From positions 1 to 64,000 of the forward strand of contig JAVKCG010000034.1 of the NCBI GenBank assembly GCA_040222875.1: 64,000 bases of DNA. Reading direction: 5' to 3'. Both the position numbers and the translations under genes were made by a program. How positions within the stretch are numbered: the first letter of the stretch is position 1; each line of letters begins with the position of its first letter. This document shows, one piece after another, positions 35,458 to 45,400 of the stretch. This stretch comes from JAJCYL01 sp040222875. GTDB taxonomy: Bacteria; Bacteroidota; Bacteroidia; Cytophagales; Cyclobacteriaceae. The notes beneath the pieces are model-generated. The model searched no databases, was not told the origin of the DNA, and saw nothing but the letters and a program-made list of their open reading frames with translations.

Positions 35458-38090
35458 TCGCAAAGAGCAGAAAGGACTTGTTTTTGGGATTATTACTGAT
35501 GGTGCTGCCAACGGCCATCATTTCATTTCCCTTACTTGATTTCGTAAGTGAGCATTATTCGCTTTTATTCCTTGACAAAGGTCTGTTGATTGTGCTCTTC
35601 AGTGCAGGAATAGGAGCGGCGTATATCTTACACAGTACAAGGCTGCGCTTTCTGCTTGTTTTCGGTCTGCTCATTTTGGGGCTTTACATGATTTATCAAG
35701 CGATCAGCGTTTTCCCGTTTACAGAGTTTGATGCCTATTACATAGCCAATAGGTTCAGAATTAATGCCACCGTTTTCATGATCGGCTGGTTCACAGGGTT
35801 TGGGATTTCAAGATGGCGATACTTTCTGGTTTTCTATTCGGTCGCCTTGATTGGTATAACTATCGTTACCATCCCGTCTTCAGGGGAATTAGATGTCGAT
35901 CAACTGGTCTGGCTATTTGCACCACCCGTTTTCTATGCATTCTATATTCTTTTCATAAAGGAATTACTCCACAACATTCGCCATCAGGCTAAAATCCAAT
36001 ATCATAAAATATTTATTCGGGTAGTAGGTTTTTCCACACTCATTTTTTTATTGTTCTGGCTTACTACACAACTACTTGATTCAAAGTTTGATGCCCTCCA
36101 GGAGCAGATCGGTGGATCAGATGGTAGCGACAATCAGCAAAACCAGAATGACGATGACAGCATGTTGGATAAGGATGGCAAAAACCAGTTTCGATTAAAG
36201 GATTACACCGAACTACGTCCGCGGTTACGCCAATCTGATGAGTTATTGTTCTGTGCGTACATCGATAATTTCTTTGCAGAAGGTGTCCCGAACCCGCAAT
36301 ACATTACCCTTTATCATTTAAACCAATACAACGTAAACCTGGAGCGATTTGAGATTGATCCTGACACTTCTCTGGTTAAAGACATCTTTCTTCCAGACCC
36401 CACAACTATTCCAAATTACTTTATTCAATATGATAGCAGCGTACTTCTGCATGACCGCATGGAAGCTGAAATCAAACCCGTAAAAAGCACAATTTATATC
36501 AATCAATTGAGCCCAGATGTCTTTGTGGCACCAAGTACTGCATTCTCATGTCAACCAATTTCGGTGGAAGAAGAATTTCGGGAGCAGTACCGTTTTGCAT
36601 ATAACGTCTTTTCGGAGGTCTCAACGCTTAACAGTGCCTATTTTGTGTACAATGCAAGAGACCCAAACATTCGTGAATTCCAAAAACAGCGTTACGATCT
36701 TCTGGGAGAAGTTGAGGGTTATGAGGATCAACCTCAGGAGTTTATGGATTACTATACACGAATGCCACAAGAAGGTGAAACCTATGCTGCTATAAGAAAT
36801 CTGGCTGATTCAATAACAAAAGATGCTGAAACACCCATCGACAAAATCCTGGCAATCAGAGATTATTTTTTATCTAAAGATGAGAATGGAGAGCCACTAT
36901 TTGAATATACATTGACACCAGGCTCTCCAACTGATCCCAATATTCCTGATGCCTCGCTACTACATAATTTCCTGTTTAATACACAAAAGGGTTACTGCAC
37001 CTATTTTGCTACCTCGTCTCTATTTATGTTGAGATCTTTGGGCATTCCGGTAAGGATGTCGGTCGGCTTTATGACAGTAGACCGAAGCCACAATAACCCC
37101 GGGTGGTATTGGTTTTATGCTGATCAGGCGCATGCTTGGAGTCAGGTCTATTTTCCGGAATATGGTTGGTTAGATTTCGACTTTACCATTAGCAACGAGG
37201 GTGCCGCAGAAGCCCCTGCCCCGGACGGCACACCCCCTACTCCACCAACAGATGCACCTTTTGTCAGCAAGGGAATTATTGAGGCCATTGACACTGCAAA
37301 AAACGAATTGGTGCTTCAAGTTGATGAGCTCCTCATAAATCAAATCGGATACGAATTAACTGAGGCTCAAGATTTTGAAATGGATGCAGTGAGAGCAAAG
37401 ATTTATGCAGGTAAGACGGCTATCAAACTGCATGAGCTTGAGCTAGGCGATTCTGCAGTTGTCGTATCCTTTGATCAAAAAATAGCTGAACTGAGGCCGC
37501 CAAAGCAGAATGAAAATGGTCAGGATTATTTCAAAAGGCTACCAGACCCCATCATAATTGATGAAGTGCATACTGCAGAAAGGGAAGAAGAGATTGAGGA
37601 CGAACTAGAAGAAGAGGAGGAAAAGATATCCGACTCAGTTAATAGATGGGTAACTGGTCTGGTTGCTGGGCTCATTTTAATCCTGCTTTTGCTTTTTGTC
37701 AGTCCATACATTCAGCATCAAATATTATTGGGTAAGATTAGGGGTAATTCTGACCTCGGAAGTAAATCCGTTGCCATTTACCGCCATTTACATTTCATAC
37801 TAAATCAAATGGGAATAGGCCGTGGCAGCACTACCCCGATGAATTACGCCATCGACATGGTCGATCCGAAGTACCAAACAAACCTGAAAGGCTTTATTGA
37901 AGCCTACTTGAAATTAAAATATAGCAATGAACCACTTACTGATGAGGAGAAAGATCTGATTATAAATTTCTATCCTGACTTCAACCAAACCGTGTTGAAC
38001 TACTATACAAGTAAAGAGCGAGTTATCAATTTCTTGAAGTTCAACCGATGGTTCTATTATATAATGAATTTGAATTTGAGGAGGTATTGA
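35454..38090 (+). CDS. membrane-anchored transglutaminase-like protein
   Basis: 878 residues. The N-terminal part has about six hydrophobic helices within the first 215 residues. A large extracytoplasmic region follows, containing the transglutaminase core with the Cys-His-Asp triad: GYCTYFATSSLFMLRSLGIP (Cys), DQAHAWSQVYFPEYG (His), WLDFDFT (Asp). Next is a Pro-rich linker, an acidic stretch (EREEEIEDELEEEEEK), a last membrane helix (GLVAGLILILLLLFVS) and a cytoplasmic tail. This is the usual third member of MoxR-DUF58-transglutaminase loci. It may act as a protease or crosslinking enzyme on envelope proteins; the substrate is unknown. Confidence 0.87.
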   Translation: MIAKSRKDLFLGLLLMVLPTAIISFPLLDFVSEHYSLLFLDKGLLIVLFSAGIGAAYILHSTRLRFLLVFGLLILGLYMIYQAISVFPFTEFDAYYIANRFRINATVFMIGWFTGFGISRWRYFLVFYSVALIGITIVTIPSSGELDVDQLVWLFAPPVFYAFYILFIKELLHNIRHQAKIQYHKIFIRVVGFSTLIFLLFWLTTQLLDSKFDALQEQIGGSDGSDNQQNQNDDDSMLDKDGKNQFRLKDYTELRPRLRQSDELLFCAYIDNFFAEGVPNPQYITLYHLNQYNVNLERFEIDPDTSLVKDIFLPDPTTIPNYFIQYDSSVLLHDRMEAEIKPVKSTIYINQLSPDVFVAPSTAFSCQPISVEEEFREQYRFAYNVFSEVSTLNSAYFVYNARDPNIREFQKQRYDLLGEVEGYEDQPQEFMDYYTRMPQEGETYAAIRNLADSITKDAETPIDKILAIRDYFLSKDENGEPLFEYTLTPGSPTDPNIPDASLLHNFLFNTQKGYCTYFATSSLFMLRSLGIPVRMSVGFMTVDRSHNNPGWYWFYADQAHAWSQVYFPEYGWLDFDFTISNEGAAEAPAPDGTPPTPPTDAPFVSKGIIEAIDTAKNELVLQVDELLINQIGYELTEAQDFEMDAVRAKIYAGKTAIKLHELELGDSAVVVSFDQKIAELRPPKQNENGQDYFKRLPDPIIIDEVHTAEREEEIEDELEEEEEKISDSVNRWVTGLVAGLILILLLLFVSPYIQHQILLGKIRGNSDLGSKSVAIYRHLHFILNQMGIGRGSTTPMNYAIDMVDPKYQTNLKGFIEAYLKLKYSNEPLTDEEKDLIINFYPDFNQTVLNYYTSKERVINFLKFNRWFYYIMNLNLRRY

Positions 38091-38215
38091 AAAGTGGAGT
38101 TAATTAAACAATATTTTAACTTTATAATTGAAATTCCGTTAATTTTGTAACGCGGTTGAGATGGGGCTGCCTTTGCGGTTCCTTGACATTAAGTCACTCG
38201 GCTGCATTTTTTTTT

Positions 38216-38962
38216 ATGCACCTACTATACTTAGACGATTCAGGGTCAATTAAGAATAAAAGCGAAGATTACATCGTTCTAGGTGGTATTTCGATTTTTG
38301 AATCACAAGCATACTTCCTTTCAAATGAGTTGGATCAATTGGCTCAAACTATTGATCCTAAGAAGTTCAATGACATTGAATTTCATGCCTCAGAAATATT
38401 TTCAAGAAGATCATGGCCATGGAAAGAAATGAAAAAGGATGAGGCTATCGGAGTAATCAAGGCAGTTTTAAAGATTGTATCGGATTCCTATAATTCAACC
38501 AATTTGTTCGCTTGTGCCATCCATAAAGATTCATACCCTCCACAAGATGAAGCAATGAATGTGGCTTTCGAGGACTTATGTCAAAGATTTGATTTTTACC
38601 TATCTAATCTTAATTCTTCTGGTGAAAGACAGAAAGGTCTGTTGATTCTTGATGAAAGTTCTCACGAAACTACTCTTCAAAATCTAGCAAATAATTTTAG
38701 ACAAATTGGAACGCAATGGGGCAATATCAGAAACCTTGCTGACACCCCATTTTTTGTAAACTCTAAAGCTTCTCGCATGATTCAAATAGCTGATCATATA
38801 GCTTATTCAGTTTTCCGAAGATATAATCAAGGTGATGCTCAGTATTTCGATATAATCTCACATCGGTTTTATGAAAATGATAACGTTCTACACGGTTTAG
38901 CGCATAAACAAAAAATAAAAAGAAAGTGTATGTGTCCTGCATGTACCTCACGAAGGCACTAG
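38216..38962 (+). CDS. DUF3800 domain protein
   Basis: The start at 38216 (MHLLYLDDSGSIKNKSEDYI) matches the family's N-terminus. The frame opens at 38156, but the extra 20 residues are unlikely to be used. About 248 residues. The N-terminal LYLDDSG and later LLILDESSHET and MIQIADHIAYSVFRRY carry the acidic residues and IADxxAY segment typical of DUF3800, an RNase H-like fold often found in mobile or defence-related DNA. It ends in a basic tail with CMCPACT, a possible zinc knuckle. It interrupts the transglutaminase-MoxR gene order. A T9 run (38207-38215) precedes the ATG. Confidence 0.78.
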   Translation: MHLLYLDDSGSIKNKSEDYIVLGGISIFESQAYFLSNELDQLAQTIDPKKFNDIEFHASEIFSRRSWPWKEMKKDEAIGVIKAVLKIVSDSYNSTNLFACAIHKDSYPPQDEAMNVAFEDLCQRFDFYLSNLNSSGERQKGLLILDESSHETTLQNLANNFRQIGTQWGNIRNLADTPFFVNSKASRMIQIADHIAYSVFRRYNQGDAQYFDIISHRFYENDNVLHGLAHKQKIKRKCMCPACTSRRH

Positions 38963-39031
38963 TTTATATCAATGTTGTCTAATTATAGTGCAGATAATAT
39001 AAACCAAAATAACGCTAATTGAATTGATAAT

Positions 39032-40036
39032 ATGGATGAACAGCAAGTCTTTACAGACAATTCAGGAGATAAAATTGATGCCCTTATCGCCAACATAGAA
39101 AAGGTCATAAAAGGGCATCGGGAACAATTGATCCAGGTGCTTACTTGTTTATTGGCCAAGGGGCATATTCTCTTAGAAGACAATCCAGGGGCTGGCAAAA
39201 CAGTAATGGCCAAAACGCTGGCGAATTCAATTGCCGGAGCAAAGAAAACTGATGGCCACGCCTCATTTAAGCGGATTCAGTTTACGCCTGACTTGCTGCC
39301 CATGGATCTAATTGGTACACATATCTACGATGACCAGAAGAAAGATTTCATTTTTAAACATGGGCCTCTATTTACCAATATCTTGTTAGCTGATGAAATC
39401 AACAGGGCCTCTCCTAAGGTGCAATCTGCCTTGCTTGAGTGTATGGCTGAACAGCAAATTTCAGCGGGTGATCAAACCTATCCGTTGGAGAAACCATTTT
39501 TTGCTATCGCTACCCAAAACCCCATAGAGATGGAGGGTACCTACCCCCTTCCCGCCGCACAGCTTGACCGATTTTTTATGAAAATCAGTTTTGGATATGT
39601 CACCGAAGATGTGGAACTCAACATCTACAAGCAACACCTTGATATTCTGAAATTCACGGATTCCATTGAGCCAGTGGTATCTCTTCAAGATATCCTTGAT
39701 CTCCAACAGCAAGCTGAAGAAATCTATATCCATGATGAGATCATCAATTCTGTAAATAAGGTAGTCAGGGGCACTCGTGATCATTCAGGCATTTCATTAG
39801 GTGCATCTGTTAGAAGTGGAATTACACTTTTGAAATGTTTAAAGGCTTATGCACTAATCAACAAACGCAATTATGTCATTGAAGATGACCTCGCTGCATT
39901 AGTTAACCCGGTTTTAAATCACCGCTTGATTTTTAGAAATAAGAGTGCCGAAAAAGATGCCATCGACTCGATTGTGAAAGGCGAAGTGAAGCGATTGGCT
40001 AAATTAAATCTGGTTCAGAGTGACCAAAATGCTTAG
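39032..40036 (+). CDS. MoxR-family AAA+ ATPase
   Basis: 334 residues. Walker A is LEDNPGAGKTVMAKTLANSI and Walker B with sensor is FTNILLADEINRASPKVQSA. The MoxR signature LLECMAEQQISAGDQTYPLE and sensor 1 FFAIATQNPIEMEGTYPLPA are present, with the arginine-finger region AAQLDRFFMKI. MoxR ATPases act as chaperones that load or activate partner proteins. The partners here should be the DUF58 and transglutaminase proteins encoded 1-4 kb upstream. In most genomes moxR comes first; here it follows DUF3800. The end overlaps the next gene by 8 bp. Confidence 0.93.
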   Translation: MDEQQVFTDNSGDKIDALIANIEKVIKGHREQLIQVLTCLLAKGHILLEDNPGAGKTVMAKTLANSIAGAKKTDGHASFKRIQFTPDLLPMDLIGTHIYDDQKKDFIFKHGPLFTNILLADEINRASPKVQSALLECMAEQQISAGDQTYPLEKPFFAIATQNPIEMEGTYPLPAAQLDRFFMKISFGYVTEDVELNIYKQHLDILKFTDSIEPVVSLQDILDLQQQAEEIYIHDEIINSVNKVVRGTRDHSGISLGASVRSGITLLKCLKAYALINKRNYVIEDDLAALVNPVLNHRLIFRNKSAEKDAIDSIVKGEVKRLAKLNLVQSDQNA

Positions 40037-42014
40037 AGTTTTTCTTTTTTTCTTTTTGCTTTCAATCAGTGCCCAACTATTTGGGCAGCGCATTGAAATC
40101 GACAGGTTAGAGCGGGATTTTGAAGGCTCTTTCCGTGATAGGGAAGCTTATGAACTTTCGCAAAAGTTTATTCAGATTGATAGCACCTATTACACTGGTC
40201 ACTATTTCGAAGCGCTCTATAGGTACTTCAGGGCCTCTGATCAATTGGGTTATCAGCAGGCCATCAAGCCGCTAACCAAGGCTATTTTCTACATGGACAA
40301 GGATTACTCCAGGGAATTGAGGAGAACCACTGATCTTTTTGTCTACATCAATACTTATCAATACCAACGCAAGTATGCCGTACTGATTGATTTGCTTGAA
40401 AAGTGTTATCAGTATACAAATGAACCAGACAAGGCCATTGGCGTAATCCGTAAGCTGATCAAGAAAGATTTCGTTTTCAATTTCGGAGTTCAACCTTACG
40501 CCTCACTTTCCTGGATTTACCATCGCAACAGAACTTATAAACCGGATAAATACCCTTTTCTTAAAAACTCTATTGAGGAGAATGTACAGTTGGCCTCAAA
40601 ATTTGCTGATTCCATAAAAATCACTACTCGTAAAAATCAGCGATATATCCGGCAATGGTTTGCTGATTTTGCAAATGGTGCAGATGGCAGCTACTACCAC
40701 TTTAAAGATCTCATATACTCTTACCTACTTAAAATAGATTCTGCGGAATACTGTGCGGCCCAATTGGAGCGATTAGACAATCTCTCCAAGAACAATTACG
40801 GAAACCTCCAGTTTATCCAGGCTAATTACGAAAAAGCCGAAGAGTATTATGACATGGCCAGGGATCAGGATGGCTATCAGTTTAAGAGCACCAAGGAGTT
40901 TGATTACATGCAATCTGTAATCAGGATTTTCAAAAATGATCTAAAAGGTGCAGAATTGATGGTTGCCAATTCGCTTGACGTACTTGGGCCAACTCCGGGT
41001 TTTGGGTGGAACAATATCGCAATGGCCAGGGTGAATTACTACGCCGGTGATTTAGAAAAGTCAAAAGAACATGCAGACAAAGCAGCCCAGTTTTTAGAAA
41101 CCCACATCAATTCTACCTGGGGCAAACTTCAATATGACCGCAATACACTGCTATTCGAATATCTCTATCATCAGCAAAAAATCAAGGAAATACGATTCAA
41201 CAATAAGTTTTACTGGTTATCTCTAAATGACCTCACTGACATTGCCTACCACTTCTTCAAGAAAGAAAATGCACATCTCATTTTAACAAGTGACCTCTCA
41301 GCTAATCCGGAAAGATTTCTTGTACTCTATAATATTTTCGCCACAGAGAATACAATCTTTTTCGATGAAATATGGGAGATTATCAAGACGTTTAATTCTA
41401 AGTATTTCATTAGGCTATTTGAAGAAAAGCGCAACAGCGACCCAAGACCGGGTATCATTAAGTATTATAATTACTACATCGCCAAATTCCATTTAGAAGA
41501 TGGAGAAGATGAGCTGGCTATTTCTCATTTTCAAAAAGTTCTTGAAGATGCAACCCTGGATCCTAATTATGAAAAGCTCCTGATAGGAAGAGTTTATGAA
41601 GGGCTGGCACTTGCCTATGATAACCTCGAAATGCCTGAGGAATCAGATTCATTCTTAGTTAGGTTCTATGAGACTTACCCTCAATTAGTACCATTTTCCC
41701 CTTTGAAAATGAAAATGAATTTAGAGGTCAGCTACCAATCTCGATCTGAAGAGGAAATCGAGTTAGTTGAAGCAATAAAGTCAACTAACCTCCAATGGAC
41801 TGAAGCGAAACAAGAAAATCTACCAACATTGCAAATCAACTTTGAGGTGGAAGACGGTAAAAAACAGGTGGCCTATTCAATAGTCGATACAAAGTCAGAG
41901 GGTGTTGAAGGCAGGGTAAGATTAGAAACAGCCGCTGCAGAAAAAGTGATTTACGCTGCTTTTGGGATTAAATTTAATCCTACATCTAAATCCACCGTTG
42001 CCGTCAATGATTGA
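40029..42014 (+). CDS. exported TPR-like repeat protein of unknown function
   Basis: The ATG at 40029 gives MLRVFLFFFLLSISAQLFGQ, a clear signal peptide; a GTG three codons earlier is less likely. About 661 residues, mostly helical with tetratricopeptide-like segments (NNIAMARVNYYAGDLEKSKE; YYIAKFHLEDGEDELAISHF; YEGLALAYDNLEMPEESDSF), so it probably acts in the periplasm as a scaffold. The start overlaps the MoxR stop by 8 bp, implying a role linked to the MoxR system. I do not recognise a named family beyond the repeats. Confidence 0.75.
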   Translation: MLRVFLFFFLLSISAQLFGQRIEIDRLERDFEGSFRDREAYELSQKFIQIDSTYYTGHYFEALYRYFRASDQLGYQQAIKPLTKAIFYMDKDYSRELRRTTDLFVYINTYQYQRKYAVLIDLLEKCYQYTNEPDKAIGVIRKLIKKDFVFNFGVQPYASLSWIYHRNRTYKPDKYPFLKNSIEENVQLASKFADSIKITTRKNQRYIRQWFADFANGADGSYYHFKDLIYSYLLKIDSAEYCAAQLERLDNLSKNNYGNLQFIQANYEKAEEYYDMARDQDGYQFKSTKEFDYMQSVIRIFKNDLKGAELMVANSLDVLGPTPGFGWNNIAMARVNYYAGDLEKSKEHADKAAQFLETHINSTWGKLQYDRNTLLFEYLYHQQKIKEIRFNNKFYWLSLNDLTDIAYHFFKKENAHLILTSDLSANPERFLVLYNIFATENTIFFDEIWEIIKTFNSKYFIRLFEEKRNSDPRPGIIKYYNYYIAKFHLEDGEDELAISHFQKVLEDATLDPNYEKLLIGRVYEGLALAYDNLEMPEESDSFLVRFYETYPQLVPFSPLKMKMNLEVSYQSRSEEEIELVEAIKSTNLQWTEAKQENLPTLQINFEVEDGKKQVAYSIVDTKSEGVEGRVRLETAAAEKVIYAAFGIKFNPTSKSTVAVND

Positions 42015-42437
42015 TGAAATTCAAGAAGCTGATTTGCCTGCCTTAACCTGGCTGTTCAGCTATGGCCAGATGAGAAACAAGACAGCCTGAAGCAGACTTT
42101 TCAGGAAACACTTTATCGTCCCAATGAAATCACATTTGCGCTGCGATCAGAGGCGATGCTTATCGGTTTTGCAATTTTCAGTATTCGCTCAGAGTATGTC
42201 GAGGGATCTGAAAAATCTCCAGTGGGCTACCTTGAAGCCATCGTGATTGACGACAATCAAAGAGGTCAGGGCCTAGCTGAAAAACTGGTTAATCATGGTA
42301 TCGAATGGTGCAAAAGCAAAGGCTGCGCTCAAGTCGGTTCAGATGTGGAGCTGCAAAATAAAACCAGCCAACTCTTCCATGAAAAACTTGGTTTCAAAGA
42401 AGTCAACCGGCTGGTTTGTTATATCAGGGATATTTGA
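42007..42437 (+). pseudogene. AAC(6')-like GNAT acetyltransferase with a single-base frameshift
   Basis: An ATG at 42007 opens MIDEIQEADLPALT, a typical start for this family, but the frame hits TGA near 42090. In the next frame, from 42048, the protein continues LAVQLWPDEKQDSLKQTF and on to the stop at 42437. Joining T and L needs one extra base near 42046-42050 (ACCTGG could come from ACCCTGG). The rest shows GNAT acetyl-CoA binding (EAIVIDDNQRGQGLAEKLVN) and the AAC(6')-I style end (VGSDVELQNKTSQLFHEKLG, then VNRLVCYIRDI). Either the gene is broken or a base is missing in the sequence. A shorter product from the ATG at 42156 would lack the N-terminal substrate part. It overlaps the TPR gene by 8 bp. 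Confidence 0.75.
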
Positions 42438-42439
42438 AT

Positions 42440-45400
42440 TTAATCCCGCTTAACAAATCTACGCCTCCACACCAGGCTGCCAATTTTAACTTCAGCAATG
42501 TAAACTCCATCAGCATAAGTACTAAGCGGAATGGAAATCTGTCCTGGATTCTCAAACCTGAATTCGCCATAATCCTTACCTGTAAGTGGAATTACTCTTA
42601 CAGTCATGAAGTCCACATTTAATGCTTGATTAAAAGAAACATTGAGGTGATCATTGGCTGGATTAGGATATAAAGTCATGTTCAGATCACCCACGGATGC
42701 TGTTGTAACAACTATCACTTTTGAGTAGGATGTTGTCCCGTCAAAATCAGTTTGCTTCAAGCGGTAATAGCCGATTCCAGGAATGGGGCTCATATCCAGG
42801 TATGAATAATCCAGTCGTTCCTGACTGTTACCAGCTCCGGAAACTGTAACTATTTCCTCAAAGTTTAGAATATCAGTACTTCGCTCAATTGTAAAAAAGT
42901 CGTTATTAACTTCTGTAGCTGTTGCCCACTTAAGTTGAACTCCCCTATCAGTCGATTCACCAGCAAAGAATATTAACTCTATTGGAAGTGGTGTGGATGG
43001 ATCGTTGCTTCCAAGCGTGAAATAGCCACCATCTGAAAAGTTTGATAGCGCAATACCTGTAAATGTGTATGTACCGTCACCATTATCAACAACCGTCGGA
43101 TCAATTATGGTACTGTTAGTCATACTTGGATTATTAGCATCGAAAAGCAATCTTAGGTCATCAGTGTCGATGCTACTCGTACCTGTCAAATCAAGGGTAA
43201 TGTCAACAGTTCCTGTAGGGCTATTAGTGAGATCAAATTGCCAAACCCTGCCCATTCTGGATTCAATTCCTGATGGAAGATTAGTTGTAACAGAGCTGCC
43301 AACCGATGCACCGTTATGAGCCCAAACCACAAACTGCTCATCAGCATTAAAATCAGTATTCTTTTGGACAGTAAGAATTGATGAATTCTCATTTGATTTG
43401 GAAGTCATTTGGATCAAATCCGACAAGTCGTCACGGCCAATTCCGGCAATATCGTTATCAAATGAACCATTACCACCAGGGAAAATCACAGTGCCACTAG
43501 AGCTTACATGGTCAGGGTTACCATTATTCAACCAGATACCATATTTCAAGCCCAAATACGTTTCAACCCTTTGCCGCTCTGAGGCAGTCAATACCTGATC
43601 ATAGACTACAAATTCACCAATAAAATCATCATAACCATCACCAGAGATGAACCCGCCATCCTGCCCTCCTCCTGTTGTAATGTCATTTACATTCTGACCA
43701 ATTACTGCCACACCACCATCTGGTATCGCATCAGATGTAAGTGAACCAGGATTGCTTCCTTCACTAGCTCCGTCTATATATAAATTGTAAACATCCGTTG
43801 CTTCATCCCAATCAAGTGCCATAATGTGAGTGCGATTATCTGAAAGGTTTTGATCAGTATAATCAGAACCAGTATTGCCCTCACTTAACTCAAAGCTCAA
43901 AGCTTCTGTGGAGTTTACGGCAAACTCATCTGGCTCACTACTATCATCGTCGTATGAGAACATGGTGCCGCCGGTATCATTAGTTTGGAACACACTAAAG
44001 AATGAGAGCTCTGAACCCCAAATATTGGACGTGGCATTTGCTAAATAATCGTTCTCCGTTCCGTCGTTATTAAACTGAATGGCAGGGTTGAAGTTGAACC
44101 CTTCAACATCTGTTCTATAGGTTGGTATCGCATTGGATACGTTTCCAAATACATCGTTGGTGTATTGCTGAGAACTCACTTGATCATCCCAGCGTAGCAC
44201 ATTTTGACCGTCCGTATCAGCATCCGATGATGCTGCCAAATCCTGGAAAGCTCCCATGTCAGCCCTTAACCAAAGTTGGAGGCCTGATGTAACACCACCA
44301 GGTCCTTTGGCTGGTATGGCCGTCGAAAGAGTAAAAATATCATTATCACCAAGAGTGACTCCGGTAATAGTCACTATTTCAGTACCCGAATCGAATGATG
44401 TGGCATCAAAACTCTGGACAAAGCCATCAGTAAAATCTCCATCTGCATCTACCAATACCTTGAAATCAGCAACTGTCCTGGCTGAGAAATCAGAACCAAC
44501 ACCAGTAATACCTGATAGATCGAATTGAAGGGTTAAATCCCCAGGAGTTCCTGTTACGGATGCTCTCCATTCCCGATCAAGCCTCGCTGTTACATTAGAG
44601 GGTAAATCGCTTGAAACCTCTTCAATTGTTCCATTATCATCGTTGTCGTTGCCCCAGGCAACAAATGTGAAATTATTAGTAAATGAAGCTGGATTGGCGG
44701 GATCATTTCCATTGGTAATGGTCATGATTGCATCTGAATTAATACTTTTCGACTGAGTCTGGCTCAACGTTGATTGATCATCTCTACCTATACCTGCAAT
44801 GTCATTTGAATAAGTGATAAAATCTGGATTGGAAGATGAAGCTGGGAAAATCACTGCACTATTAGAAGCAACATAATCTCGGCTGGTACTTTGATCGAGG
44901 GTGATTCCATATTTTATGGCAAGGTAAGACTCAACCCGTTGCAGCTCATTAGCCGTTAGGTCATCCGTATAAACTACCACTTCTGCAATATTGCCATCCC
45001 AACGATTAGATCCAGAGTTAGCCTCAGCTCCTATGTGCACAGCTTGATCACTGGAGATATCCATAGTTGTGAAATTATCTCCATCCCCGTCTAACCTTAA
45101 ATTGGTCGTCTGATCCGTTCCATTTATCCAAGTCACACCTAATAAGTGGGTCATATCAGCAGTTAATGCGACAGAATGTGATACTCCTTGAGGGGTTGAA
45201 TTATCATCAACAAACCTCAAATCTGAGCCTGAAGTTCCCAAACTGGGGTCAGTCGCAGCAGCACCAAAGCCTACTCCAACATCACCAGCAGTCAAAGAAG
45301 TATTGCTACCGATCAAAAATGTGGACCCATCGGAATTTGTATTCATAGGATTTGATCCGAATAAATGACCCTGAGCAGTAAAGTCCAGAAATGGGTTAAA

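Noticed and set aside
38156..38215. Upstream start of the DUF3800 gene
   Set aside because: The added 20 residues do not resemble the family, while the ATG at 38216 gives the usual N-terminus.
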